Shown here: in pieces, positions 27,893 through 36,468 of the stretch | Layout: every line of letters begins with the position of its first letter | Numbering within the stretch: position 1 is the first letter of the stretch | From: Melastoma dodecandrum | Lineage: Eukaryota > Streptophyta > Magnoliopsida > Myrtales > Melastomataceae | Reading direction: 5' to 3' | Assembly: GCA_029817715.1 (NCBI GenBank) | Contig: JARUPY010000090.1 | Location: 1,426,001 to 1,490,000, forward strand | DNA: 64,000 bases | Position numbers and translations under genes: made by a program | The notes under the pieces: generated by a model | The model's database searches: none | What the model was told of the DNA's origin: nothing | Seen by the model: only the letters and a program-made list of their open reading frames with translations

Positions 27893-28948
27893 ATGACGTT
27901 GCGTTCCGCCGAGGATCTCGTCGCAGCTGGTCTCGTCGCGCCCGATCGCCATGACCACGCAGATGCCGTCGCCCAAAAATACGCCATCGGCGTCACGCCC
28001 GACATCGCCGCGCTGATCGACCCGGCGGACCGCGCCGACCCGATCGGCCGTCAGTTCCTGCCCGACGAGCGCGAGCTTCTCGCCACGCCGGACGAGCGCG
28101 CCGACCCGATCGGCGACGACGCGCACAGCCCGTGCGAGGGCATCGTGCACCGCTATCCCGACCGCGTGCTCCTCAAGCTGGTCAGCGTCTGCGCCGTCTA
28201 TTGCCGCTTCTGCTTCCGCCGCGAAACGGTCGGGCCCGGCCGCGCGACCGCGCTGTCGCCGGGGGCGCTCGAGGCGGCGCTGGCCTACGTCGCCGCGCAT
28301 CCGGACATCTGGGAGGTGATCCTCACCGGCGGCGATCCGCTGGTCGCCGCGCCGCGCCGCCTCGCCCACGTCTCGGCCCGGCTCGCCGCCATCCCGCACG
28401 TCTAGATCCTGCGCGTCCACACGCGGATACCCGTCGTCGCGCCCGAGCGCATCGATGCGGCGCTGACGGATGCGCTGCGCGCCTGCGGCAAGACCGTCTA
28501 TGTCGCGATCCACGCCAACCATCCGCGCGAGCTGACGGCCGCGGCCGTCGCCGCCTGCGCGCGGCTTGCAGACGGGGGCTGCGTGCTGGTCAGCCAGAGC
28601 GTGCTGCTGCGCGGCGTCAACGACGATGTCGAGACGCTGGCCGCGCTGATGCGCGCCTTCGTCGAGGCGCGGATCAAGCCGTACTACCTGCATCACCCCG
28701 ATCTCGCGCCCGGCACGTCGCATTTCCGGCTGACGATCGAGGAGGGCAGGGCGCTCGTCGGCGCGTTGCGCGGGCATGTTTCGGGGCTCTGCCAGCCGAC
28801 CTACGTGCTCGACGTGCCCGGCGGGTACGGCAAGGTCGCGCTCGGACCGGCCGACGTCGTGGTCGGCGAAAACGGCGACGCGACCGTCACCGACTTCCGC
28901 GGCGCGGCGCATGACTATCCGCCGCGCCAAAACAAAACCGGATTTTGA
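27893..28948 (+). pseudogene. epmB: EF-P (R)-beta-lysine synthesis aminomutase EpmB (KamA family), interrupted by an in-frame TAG
   Basis: The frame encodes a lysine 2,3-aminomutase-like radical SAM enzyme of the EpmB type, which turns (S)-alpha-lysine into the (R)-beta-lysine that EpmA attaches to EF-P. The radical SAM cluster is intact (CAVYCRFC, Cys100, Cys104, Cys107). Codon 171 is TAG (28403-28405) in HV-stop-ILRVHTRIP, where relatives have a Lys; AAG to TAG is one base change. The rest (residues 172-351) stays in frame and looks normal, including the PLP-lysine motif PGGYGKVAL near residue 325. The truncated product would lack the PLP lysine. The ATG at 27893 has GGAG 6 bases upstream. 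A sequencing error or amber readthrough is possible. Confidence 0.85.
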
Positions 28949-28998
28949 CCCCCTTTACCGACGCTCGCCCCGGACCGCGGTCTGCCCCTGCGAGCCCC

Positions 28999-31485
28999 AT
29001 GATTCGTCTGCTTCGATCCATCCTGCTGTTTCTCGCGCTGACGCTGGCCGCCGCGCCCTCTGTCGGCGTCGCGCAGACGGCGCCCGGCGCGAACCCGGCG
29101 GCGACCGAGACCGAGGAGCAGCTCACCGCGCACGTCGACGCGCTGACGACCAAGATCGCGGACCTCGAGAAGGATCTCTTCACGACCGACCAGACCGAGA
29201 CGTCGCTCGCCAAGCTCGCCGCGGAAGCCGCGCCGCTGTCGGCCGACGCCCAGGCGCTGATCGAGCGGCTGACGCCGCGGGCCGCCGCCTACAAGGCGCG
29301 CGTCGACCAGCTCGGTCCCAAGGTCGACAAGGAACCGGCCGACGTCGCCAAGGAGCGCGACTCGCTGCAGAAGTCCTACGACGCGGCCGACGGGCTGCTG
29401 CGCCGCGCCAAGCTGCTCGAGGTCAAGGTGCAGCAGGATGCGGGCGTCATCGCCAAGCGCCAGCGCGCCCTGTTCACCGGGTCGCTGTTCAGGCGCTCGA
29501 CGAGCCTGCTGAGCCCCCATCTCTGGCGCCACGTGGCGCAGGAGACGCCGACCAACATCGCCGACATCACGCAGCTGGCCGACGACTGGCTGGCCGATTT
29601 CAACGCCGGCCTCACCGGCCCCAAGCTGATCACCTTCTGGCTGCTCGTGCTCGGCGTCATCGTGCTCTACTGGCCGCTGACGCGTTTCGCCAAGCGGGTC
29701 CTCAAGCGCGTGCTCAAGGACGAGAAGCCGGACACCTGGCACAAGATCCTCGCGGCGTGCTGGACCAGCGTCTCGGTGTCGGGCGCGATGATCGCCGTCA
29801 TGTACGGCGTCGTCTACGTGTTCTCGTTCTTCGCCACGACGAACGTGCGCATCATGCCGGTGTTCGAGGCGATGCAGTTCGGCATCGTCAGGATCGCGAT
29901 CGCCGCCGGCGTCTCGCGCGGGCTGCTGGCGCCGGGCCGTTCGCGCTGGCGCCTGCCCAATCTCGACGACACGACCTGCGACAAGCTCGTGCGCATCGTC
30001 ATCGGCGTCGCGCTCATCGTGTCCGGCACGAAGGTCATCGAGGCGCTGAACGGCGCCATCTACGCGTCGCACGACTTCTCGGTGGCGGCGAGCGGCGTCG
30101 GCGCGCTGCTCGTCTCGGCGGCGCTGGCCGCGGCGATGATCGATCTCGGCAACGAGCCCGAGGCCGAGAACCCCGAGCACGGCAGCCGCACGGTGCCCGC
30201 CACCGACCGGCGCGACTGGTACGGGCTCGTGCGCGGCGGCGTCTGGGCGCTGGTCGTCGTGATCGCCGGCGCGGTGATCGCCGGCTACAGCCCGTTCGCG
30301 GATTTCCTCGTCGACCAGGTCGTGCTCGTCGCCGGCACCGTCGCCGTGCTGTTCCTGCTCGTGCGGCTGATCGACAAGGCGACGGAGCTCGGGCTCAGGC
30401 CGGGCTCGCCGGTCGGCCGCAACCTCATCTACACGGTCGGCCTGCGGCGCGAGACGCTGAGCCAGCTCGCCGTCCTCACGTCGGGCGTGGCGCGCGTCGC
30501 GCTGATCGGCCTCGCGCTGCTCGTCGTCGCCGCGCCCTGGGGCATGCAGTCGACCGACGTGGCGGGCAACCTGTCGGCGATCTTCTTCGGGTTCAAGGTC
30601 GGCGACGTCACGATCTCGGTCGAAGGCATCGTCATCGCCATCGTCAGCTTCCTCGTCGTGCTGGCGGTGACGCGCGCCGTGCAGAGGTGGCTCGAGGATC
30701 GCTACCTGCCGCAGACCAAGCTCGATGCGGGCCTGCGCAACTCGATCAAGACCAGCCTCGGCTACCTCGGCGTCATCCTCGCACTGTCGATCGCCGCCGC
30801 CAATCTCGGGGTCGACTTCCAGAAGCTCGCGATCGTCGCCGGCGCGCTGTCCGTCGGTATCGGTTTCGGCCTGCAGTCGATCGTCAACAATTTCGTCTCT
30901 GGCCTGATCCTTTTGTGGGAGCGCGCGGTGCGCGTCGGCGACTGGGTGGTCGTCGGCTCGGACCAGGGCTACGTGCGCAAGATCAACGTGCGCTCGACGG
31001 AGATCGAGACCTTCGACCGCGCCGCCGTCATCGTGCCGAACTCGAACCTCGTCTCCGGCGTCGTGAAGAACCTGATGCGCGCCGACAAGGTCGGCCGGCT
31101 GTCGATCGAGGTCACCGTGCATTCCTCGGCCGATCCCGAAAAGGTGCGCGAGACGCTGATCGACATCGCCCGCGACAACGACGCGGTGGCCTCGTTCCCG
31201 TCGCCGCAGGTCCGCTTCACCGATCTCAAGGCCGGCACGATGACCTTCGAGCTGTACTGCTACGTCAACGACGTGGAGAACATGGCGCGCACCAAGAGCG
31301 ACCTGTATTTCGAGCTCTACAAGCAGTTCAAGGCCGCCAAGTTCTTCGACGGCCCGGCGCCGCCGCCGACCGGGATCGATATCATCGGGTTCGACCGGCT
31401 CGAGGCGATCCTCAAGGAGAGCCGCGCGCAGCGGCCCCCCGACGCCGAGCGGGCGCCGCGCGCCCCGGCGCGGAAGGCGAGCTGA
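28999..31485 (+). CDS. MscS-type mechanosensitive channel with DUF3772 N-terminal region
   Basis: An 828-residue inner-membrane channel of the large MscS class. A signal peptide (residues 1-26) is followed by a mainly helical periplasmic region of the DUF3772 type (about 30-200, rich in A, D, E, K, Q), then some ten membrane helices. The MscS core lies at about residues 610-780: GALSVGIGFGLQSIVNNFVSGLILLWERAVRVGDWV is the pore-lining TM3 and the start of the beta domain, followed by VIVPNSNLVSGVVKN. Such channels release solutes on hypo-osmotic shock. I chose the ATG at 28999 because it starts the signal peptide; a TTG at 28945 overlaps the epmB end. Confidence 0.9.
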   Translation: MIRLLRSILLFLALTLAAAPSVGVAQTAPGANPAATETEEQLTAHVDALTTKIADLEKDLFTTDQTETSLAKLAAEAAPLSADAQALIERLTPRAAAYKARVDQLGPKVDKEPADVAKERDSLQKSYDAADGLLRRAKLLEVKVQQDAGVIAKRQRALFTGSLFRRSTSLLSPHLWRHVAQETPTNIADITQLADDWLADFNAGLTGPKLITFWLLVLGVIVLYWPLTRFAKRVLKRVLKDEKPDTWHKILAACWTSVSVSGAMIAVMYGVVYVFSFFATTNVRIMPVFEAMQFGIVRIAIAAGVSRGLLAPGRSRWRLPNLDDTTCDKLVRIVIGVALIVSGTKVIEALNGAIYASHDFSVAASGVGALLVSAALAAAMIDLGNEPEAENPEHGSRTVPATDRRDWYGLVRGGVWALVVVIAGAVIAGYSPFADFLVDQVVLVAGTVAVLFLLVRLIDKATELGLRPGSPVGRNLIYTVGLRRETLSQLAVLTSGVARVALIGLALLVVAAPWGMQSTDVAGNLSAIFFGFKVGDVTISVEGIVIAIVSFLVVLAVTRAVQRWLEDRYLPQTKLDAGLRNSIKTSLGYLGVILALSIAAANLGVDFQKLAIVAGALSVGIGFGLQSIVNNFVSGLILLWERAVRVGDWVVVGSDQGYVRKINVRSTEIETFDRAAVIVPNSNLVSGVVKNLMRADKVGRLSIEVTVHSSADPEKVRETLIDIARDNDAVASFPSPQVRFTDLKAGTMTFELYCYVNDVENMARTKSDLYFELYKQFKAAKFFDGPAPPPTGIDIIGFDRLEAILKESRAQRPPDAERAPRAPARKAS

Positions 31486-31486
31486 G

Positions 31487-32038
31487 GTGACACCGAAGGT
31501 GCTGCGTGGTGCAGCGCGGTTCCGATCTCCCCTGCGCACAGGAGAGGGGAAACCCGCCGCCGGGCTCTGGCTGCTCGCCGGGCTGGCTCTCGCCGGCTGC
31601 GTCGGCGCCAACGACAGTGCGCCCGACATCGCCGAGACGCATCCGAGCGTCGTCGTGCGGCTCGATCCGGCGGCGTTCCAGCACGCGGTTTCCGCCTACC
31701 GCGAGGCGCACGGGCTGACGCCGGTCGCCATCGATCCGGGCCTGATGGCGCTCGCGCAATCGCAGGCCAACACGATGGCGCGGGCCAATCACCTCAGCCA
31801 CGAGATCGCCGGCAATCTCGACCAGCGTCTCAACGCCGCGCATCACGCCAAGGGCTACGCGGTCGAGAACGTATCGGCCGGCTACGCCACCGCCGATGCC
31901 GCGCTCGTCGGCTGGGAGCACTCGCCGGGCCACAACATCAATCTGCTCGACAAGAAGATGCGCCGTCTCGGGATCGCCGCGGCGGACGCGCCGGGCACGC
32001 GCTTCAAGACGTACTGGGCGCTGATGATGACGGACTGA
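31487..32038 (+). CDS. CAP/SCP-domain lipoprotein
   Basis: A 183-residue protein. A lipobox (LALAG-C, Cys38) follows a hydrophobic stretch at residues 27-37, so it should be a lipoprotein. The CAP (SCP/PR1-like) domain covers about residues 60-183: AYREAHGLTPVAIDPGLMALAQSQANTMARANHLSH with the conserved His, then VENVSAGYATADAALVGWEHSPGHNINLL. The start is GTG at 31487. Residues 12-22 (FRSPLRTGEGK) are encoded by a palindromic repeat and lengthen the region in front of the hydrophobic core. The gene begins 1 base after the channel stop. Confidence 0.85.
   Translation: MTPKVLRGAARFRSPLRTGEGKPAAGLWLLAGLALAGCVGANDSAPDIAETHPSVVVRLDPAAFQHAVSAYREAHGLTPVAIDPGLMALAQSQANTMARANHLSHEIAGNLDQRLNAAHHAKGYAVENVSAGYATADAALVGWEHSPGHNINLLDKKMRRLGIAAADAPGTRFKTYWALMMTD
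31526..31547. repeat. Palindromic repeat inside the 5' end of the lipoprotein gene
   Basis: CTCCCCTG (31527-31534), loop CGCA, CAGGAGAG (31539-31546), eight pairs with one mismatch, extended by a T-G pair. The sequence resembles the degenerate halves of dispersed hairpin repeats in Rhizobiales and lies wholly within the coding region. Confidence 0.5.
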
Positions 32039-32218
32039 GCCAGGCTGACCTTAGGTTAAATCGCACGATTCTTCGCGCCCTAGCTGCAATGACAATTGAC
32101 AGGCCGCTCGCGCTTCCGTGAAGTGACCTCCGGGGGAGGCGTGTCGCGGATCGTTGATCGCGGCCGATCGGGGGATCGGCGCGGGCAGAAAGCGGCAGGC
32201 CTTTCGGGGGCTACCGCC

Positions 32219-33946
32219 TTGGCCAGCGTGAGGACGATCCTAGTCGTCGGTGTGTCGGACGTGCGTCGCGCGAGCCACGCGGCGTTGCTTTCGCAAGCCG
32301 GCCACGATGTCGTCGAGGCGGCGAGCGCGGACGAGGCGCTCGTCAGCGTCGCCACCGGATTGCCGCCGCTGGTCATCGTCGACGGCGACATCGACGATAT
32401 CGCCGGCGCCGACCTTTGCCATCGCATCCGGCAGGCGAGCCCCGAGACCTTCATCCTCCAGATCTCCTCGACCTTCTCCGAGGGCTCCGGCGCCGTCTCC
32501 GACGACGGTCACCTCGACGCCTATCTCGTCGACCCGATCGACCCGCGCGCGCTCGTGGCCATGGTCCGCTCGCTGCTGCGCCTGCAGAAGGTCGAGGCGG
32601 ATCTCCGCGACAGCGAGGAGCGCCTGCTGCTCGCGCAGGACGCCGCCGGCCTCGCCATCCTCGACTGGGTCGTCGAGACCAACACCTTCGTCCATTCGGA
32701 CAATCTGCTCGAGCTGTTCGACATCGAGATGGACGCCGGCGCGGCCCTGGAGCCGACGCAGCTCATCGACCGCATCCATCCCGAAGACATCGCCCGCCTG
32801 ATCGAGGACTTCACCGCCAAGGCCGAGCGTTCGGAGACCTTCGAGACCGAGTTCCGCATCGTCCGCGGCGACGGCAGCGTGCGCTGGATCGCCTCGCGGG
32901 GACGCTTCTTCCTCGGCACCGACGGCGTCCCGCAGCGCATGCTCTCGCTGTCGTCCGACGTCACCGAGCGCAAGGCGGCCGAGCGCGGCAACGCCGAGCT
33001 CGCCTCGATCGTCGCGACCTCGATCGACGCGATCGTCTCGGTCGACCTCGACGGCAACGCGACCTCCTGGAACGCCGGCGCCGAACGCCTGTTCTCCGTG
33101 ACGGCGGACGAAATCATCGGCAAGCCGTTCCGCACGGCGTTCCCGGAGGTGACGCCCGCCGAAGACGCCATGTACCGCGCGCAGCTCGCCGACGGCGGTG
33201 CGCACGAGTTCGACATCAGGCAGAAGCTGCGCGGCGGCGAGACGCGCGACCTCTGGGTGACCTCCTCGCCGATGCGCGATGCCGACGGCCGGGTGATCGG
33301 CTCGTCCTTCATCCTGCGCGACGTGACGCCCCACAAGCAGCGCGAGGACCATGTCCGCTTCCTGATGCGCGAGCTGACGCATCGCTCGAAGAACCTGCTG
33401 GCGGTGATCCAGGCGATGGCGCGCCAGTCGCTGACCAGCGGCCTGCCGCCGGAAGAGTTCGTGCGGCGCTTCGGCGAACGCCTCGCCGCGCTGGCCGGCT
33501 CGCACGACCTGCTGTCCAGCGTCGACTACAAGGGCGCCTCGCTGATGGAGCTGATCCGTTCGCAGCTCAACCATTACGAGGACCTCTTCGGCACCCGCAT
33601 CGTGCTCGACGGCGCCGACGTGCTGCTGCGGCCGGAGGCGGCGCAGAACATCGGCATCGCCCTGCACGAGCTGTCGACCAACGCCGCCAAATACGGCGCG
33701 CTGTCGAACGAGACCGGGACGGTGACGATCGCCTGGGGCTTCCAGGGCAGCCCGCGCCGCTTCGCGATGAGCTGGCGCGAGGCGGGCGGTCCGCCGGTGG
33801 TCGCGCCGACGCGCAAGGGCTTCGGCACGATCGTGATGGACCGCACGACCGGCTCCGGCATGGGCGGCAAGTCCGCCGTCTCGTTCGAGCCGGGCGGCGT
33901 CGTCTGGTCGATCGACGTGCCGGCGACGGGGGCGGCGCTGGGGTAA
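32219..33946 (+). CDS. HWE-family sensor histidine kinase with N-terminal receiver-like and PAS domains
   Basis: About 575 residues. A receiver-like domain (residues 4-125) is followed by two PAS domains (about 135-255 and 262-380; each ends in an SSDVTERKAA or LRDVTPHKQ type helix) and an HWE kinase core: MRELTHRSKNLLAVIQAMARQS with the phospho-accepting His, HELSTNAAKYGALS as N box and SWREAGGPPV with the WxE signature. No membrane segment is seen, so the sensor is cytosolic. The receiver-like domain has VVGVSDV in place of the acidic pair and YLVDPIDP where a Lys-Pro is normal, so it may not be phosphorylated. The start is uncertain (TTG 32219 or GTG 32228). Confidence 0.88.
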   Translation: MASVRTILVVGVSDVRRASHAALLSQAGHDVVEAASADEALVSVATGLPPLVIVDGDIDDIAGADLCHRIRQASPETFILQISSTFSEGSGAVSDDGHLDAYLVDPIDPRALVAMVRSLLRLQKVEADLRDSEERLLLAQDAAGLAILDWVVETNTFVHSDNLLELFDIEMDAGAALEPTQLIDRIHPEDIARLIEDFTAKAERSETFETEFRIVRGDGSVRWIASRGRFFLGTDGVPQRMLSLSSDVTERKAAERGNAELASIVATSIDAIVSVDLDGNATSWNAGAERLFSVTADEIIGKPFRTAFPEVTPAEDAMYRAQLADGGAHEFDIRQKLRGGETRDLWVTSSPMRDADGRVIGSSFILRDVTPHKQREDHVRFLMRELTHRSKNLLAVIQAMARQSLTSGLPPEEFVRRFGERLAALAGSHDLLSSVDYKGASLMELIRSQLNHYEDLFGTRIVLDGADVLLRPEAAQNIGIALHELSTNAAKYGALSNETGTVTIAWGFQGSPRRFAMSWREAGGPPVVAPTRKGFGTIVMDRTTGSGMGGKSAVSFEPGGVVWSIDVPATGAALG

Positions 33947-33973
33947 GCGCCGCAGGCGGCCCGCGCCCGGGTG

Positions 33974-34252
33974 TCAGCGCCGGCACGGCGCCGCGGCGAG
34001 CAGCCGCCCGACGCCGAATGCCACCAGCGCGGTGGCCGAGGTCGTGAGCACCACGACCAGAAACAACGCGTCGTCGAGCAGCGCCACGCCGCAGGTGGCA
34101 AAGAGGCAGGCCGAGGCGGTCAGCGCTGTGACGGGGATAGGGCACCCGCTCGTTTGGGTGGAGTCGCAAAAAGCTAGCTTGGCCGTGGGCGGGTGGCAAT
34201 CCTGGCCTGCGCGCCGGAAAAAACCCTGCCAATCCCATCCGACCTGTGGCAC
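33974..34252 (-). CDS. Possible small membrane protein
   Basis: An open frame of 92 codons from a GTG at 34252. The last 50 residues would form two hydrophobic helices (TALTASACLFATCGVALL and ALFLVVVLTTSATALVAFGVGRLL) and use the local GC-rich third positions. The first 40 residues look non-coding, no good ribosome site is seen, and the frame overlaps the region in front of metZ. It could be real with an unusual start, or a remnant. No family recognised. Confidence 0.3.
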   Translation of the reverse strand: MPQVGWDWQGFFRRAGQDCHPPTAKLAFCDSTQTSGCPIPVTALTASACLFATCGVALLDDALFLVVVLTTSATALVAFGVGRLLAAAPCRR

Positions 34253-34288
34253 ATGTCGGCGCTTGATCGATGGCTTGAGAGCAAGGTG

Positions 34289-35500
34289 ATGGAGAAGGCG
34301 AAGAGGCCGCTGCGACCCGCGACGACGCTCGTGCACGGCGGCACGATGCGCTCGCAATTCGGCGAGATGTCGGAAGGTCTTTTCCTCACCCAGGGCTATG
34401 CCTACGACTCGATGGAGCAGGCCGAGGCCCGCTTCAAGAACCTCGAGCCGGGCTTCATCTACTCGCGCTATTCCAACCCGACGGTGGCGATGTTCGAGGA
34501 GCGCATGGCGCTGCTCGAGGGTGCCGAGGCCGCCCGCGCCACGGCGAGCGGCATGGCCGCCGTCGCGGCGTCCGTCATGGGGCAGGTGAAGGCCGGCGAC
34601 CACGTCGTCGCGGCGCGCGCGCTGTTCGGCTCCTGCCTCTACATCATCGAGGACGTGCTGCCGCGCTTCGGCGTGGCGACCACGCTGGTCGACGGCGGCG
34701 ACCTCGACCAATGGCAGCGGGCGATGCGTCCCGAGACCAAGGTGCTGTTCCTCGAGACGCCGACCAATCCGACGCTCGAGATCTACGACATCGCGGCGAT
34801 CGCCGAGATCGCCCATGCCGGCGGCGCGACGCTGGTCGTCGACAACGTGTTCGCGACGCCGCTGCTGCAGCGTCCGCTGGCGCTCGGTGCGGATTGCGTC
34901 GTCTACTCGGCGACCAAGCACGTCGACGGCGGCGGCCGCTGCCTCGGCGGCATCATCCTGGCGAGCCAGGCCTTCGTCGACGAGCACCTGCACAATTACC
35001 TGCGCCACACCGGGCCGGCCCTGTCGCCGTTCAACGCCTGGGTGATGCTGAAGTCGCTGGAATCGCTCTCGGTGCGCGTCGCGCATCAGACGGCGTCGGC
35101 CGCGCGCATCGCCGACTTCCTCGCCGGGCAGCCCGGCATCCGCCGCGTGATCTACCCCGGCCGTGCCGACCATCCGCAGGCGGCGCTCGCCAAGCGGCAG
35201 ATGACGGGCGGCTCGACGCTGGTCAGCTTCGAGGTCGAGGGGGGCAAGGCCGGGGCCTTCCGCCTCGCCAATGCGCTCGAGATCGTCGAGATCTCGAACA
35301 ACCTCGGCGACGCCAAGAGCATCGTCACGCATCCGGCGACGACGACGCACCAGCGGCTCTCGCCGGAGTCGCGCCAGCGGATGGGCATCTCCGACGGGCT
35401 GCTGCGCCTGTCGGTCGGGCTCGAGGATGCCGACGATCTCATCGAGGACCTCGGCCGCGCCCTCGGGGGCGAGATCCGCACCGGCCTCGCCGCCGAATAG
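34289..35500 (+). CDS. metZ: O-succinylhomoserine sulfhydrylase MetZ
   Basis: A 403-residue PLP enzyme of the Cys/Met metabolism family that makes homocysteine from O-succinylhomoserine and sulfide. The PLP lysine is in VYSATKHVDGGGRCLGG near residue 210. The opening TTLVHGGTMRSQFGEMSEGLFLTQGYAYDS and YSRYSNPTVAMFEERMALLEGAE are typical of MetZ rather than cystathionine gamma-synthase. I chose the ATG at 34289, which fits the usual N-terminus; an ATG at 34253 would add 12 residues. The next gene starts 128 bases downstream and is unrelated in function. Confidence 0.92.
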   Translation: MEKAKRPLRPATTLVHGGTMRSQFGEMSEGLFLTQGYAYDSMEQAEARFKNLEPGFIYSRYSNPTVAMFEERMALLEGAEAARATASGMAAVAASVMGQVKAGDHVVAARALFGSCLYIIEDVLPRFGVATTLVDGGDLDQWQRAMRPETKVLFLETPTNPTLEIYDIAAIAEIAHAGGATLVVDNVFATPLLQRPLALGADCVVYSATKHVDGGGRCLGGIILASQAFVDEHLHNYLRHTGPALSPFNAWVMLKSLESLSVRVAHQTASAARIADFLAGQPGIRRVIYPGRADHPQAALAKRQMTGGSTLVSFEVEGGKAGAFRLANALEIVEISNNLGDAKSIVTHPATTTHQRLSPESRQRMGISDGLLRLSVGLEDADDLIEDLGRALGGEIRTGLAAE

Positions 35501-35628
35501 CCTAGCTCAGCGAAATCAGCCCTTTAGCCGGTCCGTGCAACGCTTCGAGCGATCACGGGTTCACGGTGGCCTGCGCGTTGCATCGCCGCGTGCGGACGAT
35601 GTGAAGCACGCGCAGAGGTCTCAGGCAG

Positions 35629-36468
35629 ATGCTGATCCGGTACGGTTACGAGCTCGAATTCTTCTGCCCGCAGCCGGTCCAGATGCTCTGCCTTCTCGAC
35701 ACGCATTCCGATCACGCCAGGCAGGTGCGCTGGCAGGGCCATTTCGTTTCGGACCCCGCGATCCGCACCGACTTGTTCCGCGACGTCTACGGCAACGACG
35801 TGCGTCGCTTCATGGCGCCAGCCGGCAAGCTCACGATCACCCGCGACCAGGTCTTCGAGTGCGACGGGCTGGCCGATCCCGTCGTCGAGGACGCCAAGGA
35901 GGTGCCGCTCGCCGAGGTGCCTCCGCAATACCTGATGTATCTCCTCGGCAGCCGCTATTGCGAGACCGACAAGCTTTCGAACATCGCCTGGAACCTATTC
36001 GGCAACGTGCCGCCCGGCTGGCGCCGCGTGCAGGCGATCTGCGACTTCGTGCACCAGCACCTGACCTTCGGCTACCAGTACGCGCGCTCCGACCGCACGG
36101 CCTTCGAGGCCTACGAGGAGCGGCTCGGCGTCTGCCGCGACTTCGCGCATCTCGCCGTCGCGTTCTGCCGCTGCATGAACATCCCGACCCGCTACGCCAA
36201 CGGCTTCCTCGGCGACATCGGCGTGCCGGCGGACCCCGCGCCGATGGACTACAACGCCTGGTTCGAGGTCTATCTCGACCACAAATGGTACATCTTCGAC
36301 GCGCGCCACAACATGCCGCGCATCGGCCGCATCACGGTCTCGCGCGGCCGCGATGCCACAGACATCCCGCTCGCCACCTCGTTCGGCCCACACTTCCTCA
36401 ACGTGTTCAAGGTGTGGACCGACGAGGTCGACGAGAGCGTGCTGCAGGAGCGGCTGCAGGCGGCCTAG
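35629..36468 (+). CDS. Transglutaminase-like family protein
   Basis: A 279-residue protein with an N-terminal beta domain (residues 1-100) and a transglutaminase core: Cys169 in RLGVCRDFAHLAVAFCR, His/Asp in NAWFEVYLDHKWYIFDARHN near residues 207-227. It belongs to a different branch from the two transglutaminases at 16.9-23.7 kb and has no ATP-grasp neighbour. Role unknown; homologues are annotated as cysteine proteases. Its 3' half is overlapped by the extended reading frame of the facing SDR gene. Confidence 0.88.
   Translation: MLIRYGYELEFFCPQPVQMLCLLDTHSDHARQVRWQGHFVSDPAIRTDLFRDVYGNDVRRFMAPAGKLTITRDQVFECDGLADPVVEDAKEVPLAEVPPQYLMYLLGSRYCETDKLSNIAWNLFGNVPPGWRRVQAICDFVHQHLTFGYQYARSDRTAFEAYEERLGVCRDFAHLAVAFCRCMNIPTRYANGFLGDIGVPADPAPMDYNAWFEVYLDHKWYIFDARHNMPRIGRITVSRGRDATDIPLATSFGPHFLNVFKVWTDEVDESVLQERLQAA

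Noticed and set aside
28583..28948. Separate gene starting at the GTG at 28583
   Set aside because: It is the in-frame continuation of epmB after the amber codon, with the PLP-lysine motif of the same enzyme.
28915..31629. 904-codon minus-strand open frame
   Set aside because: Antisense to the MscS channel gene; Asp/Arg/His-rich with no domain. It arises from the GC-rich third positions of the real gene.
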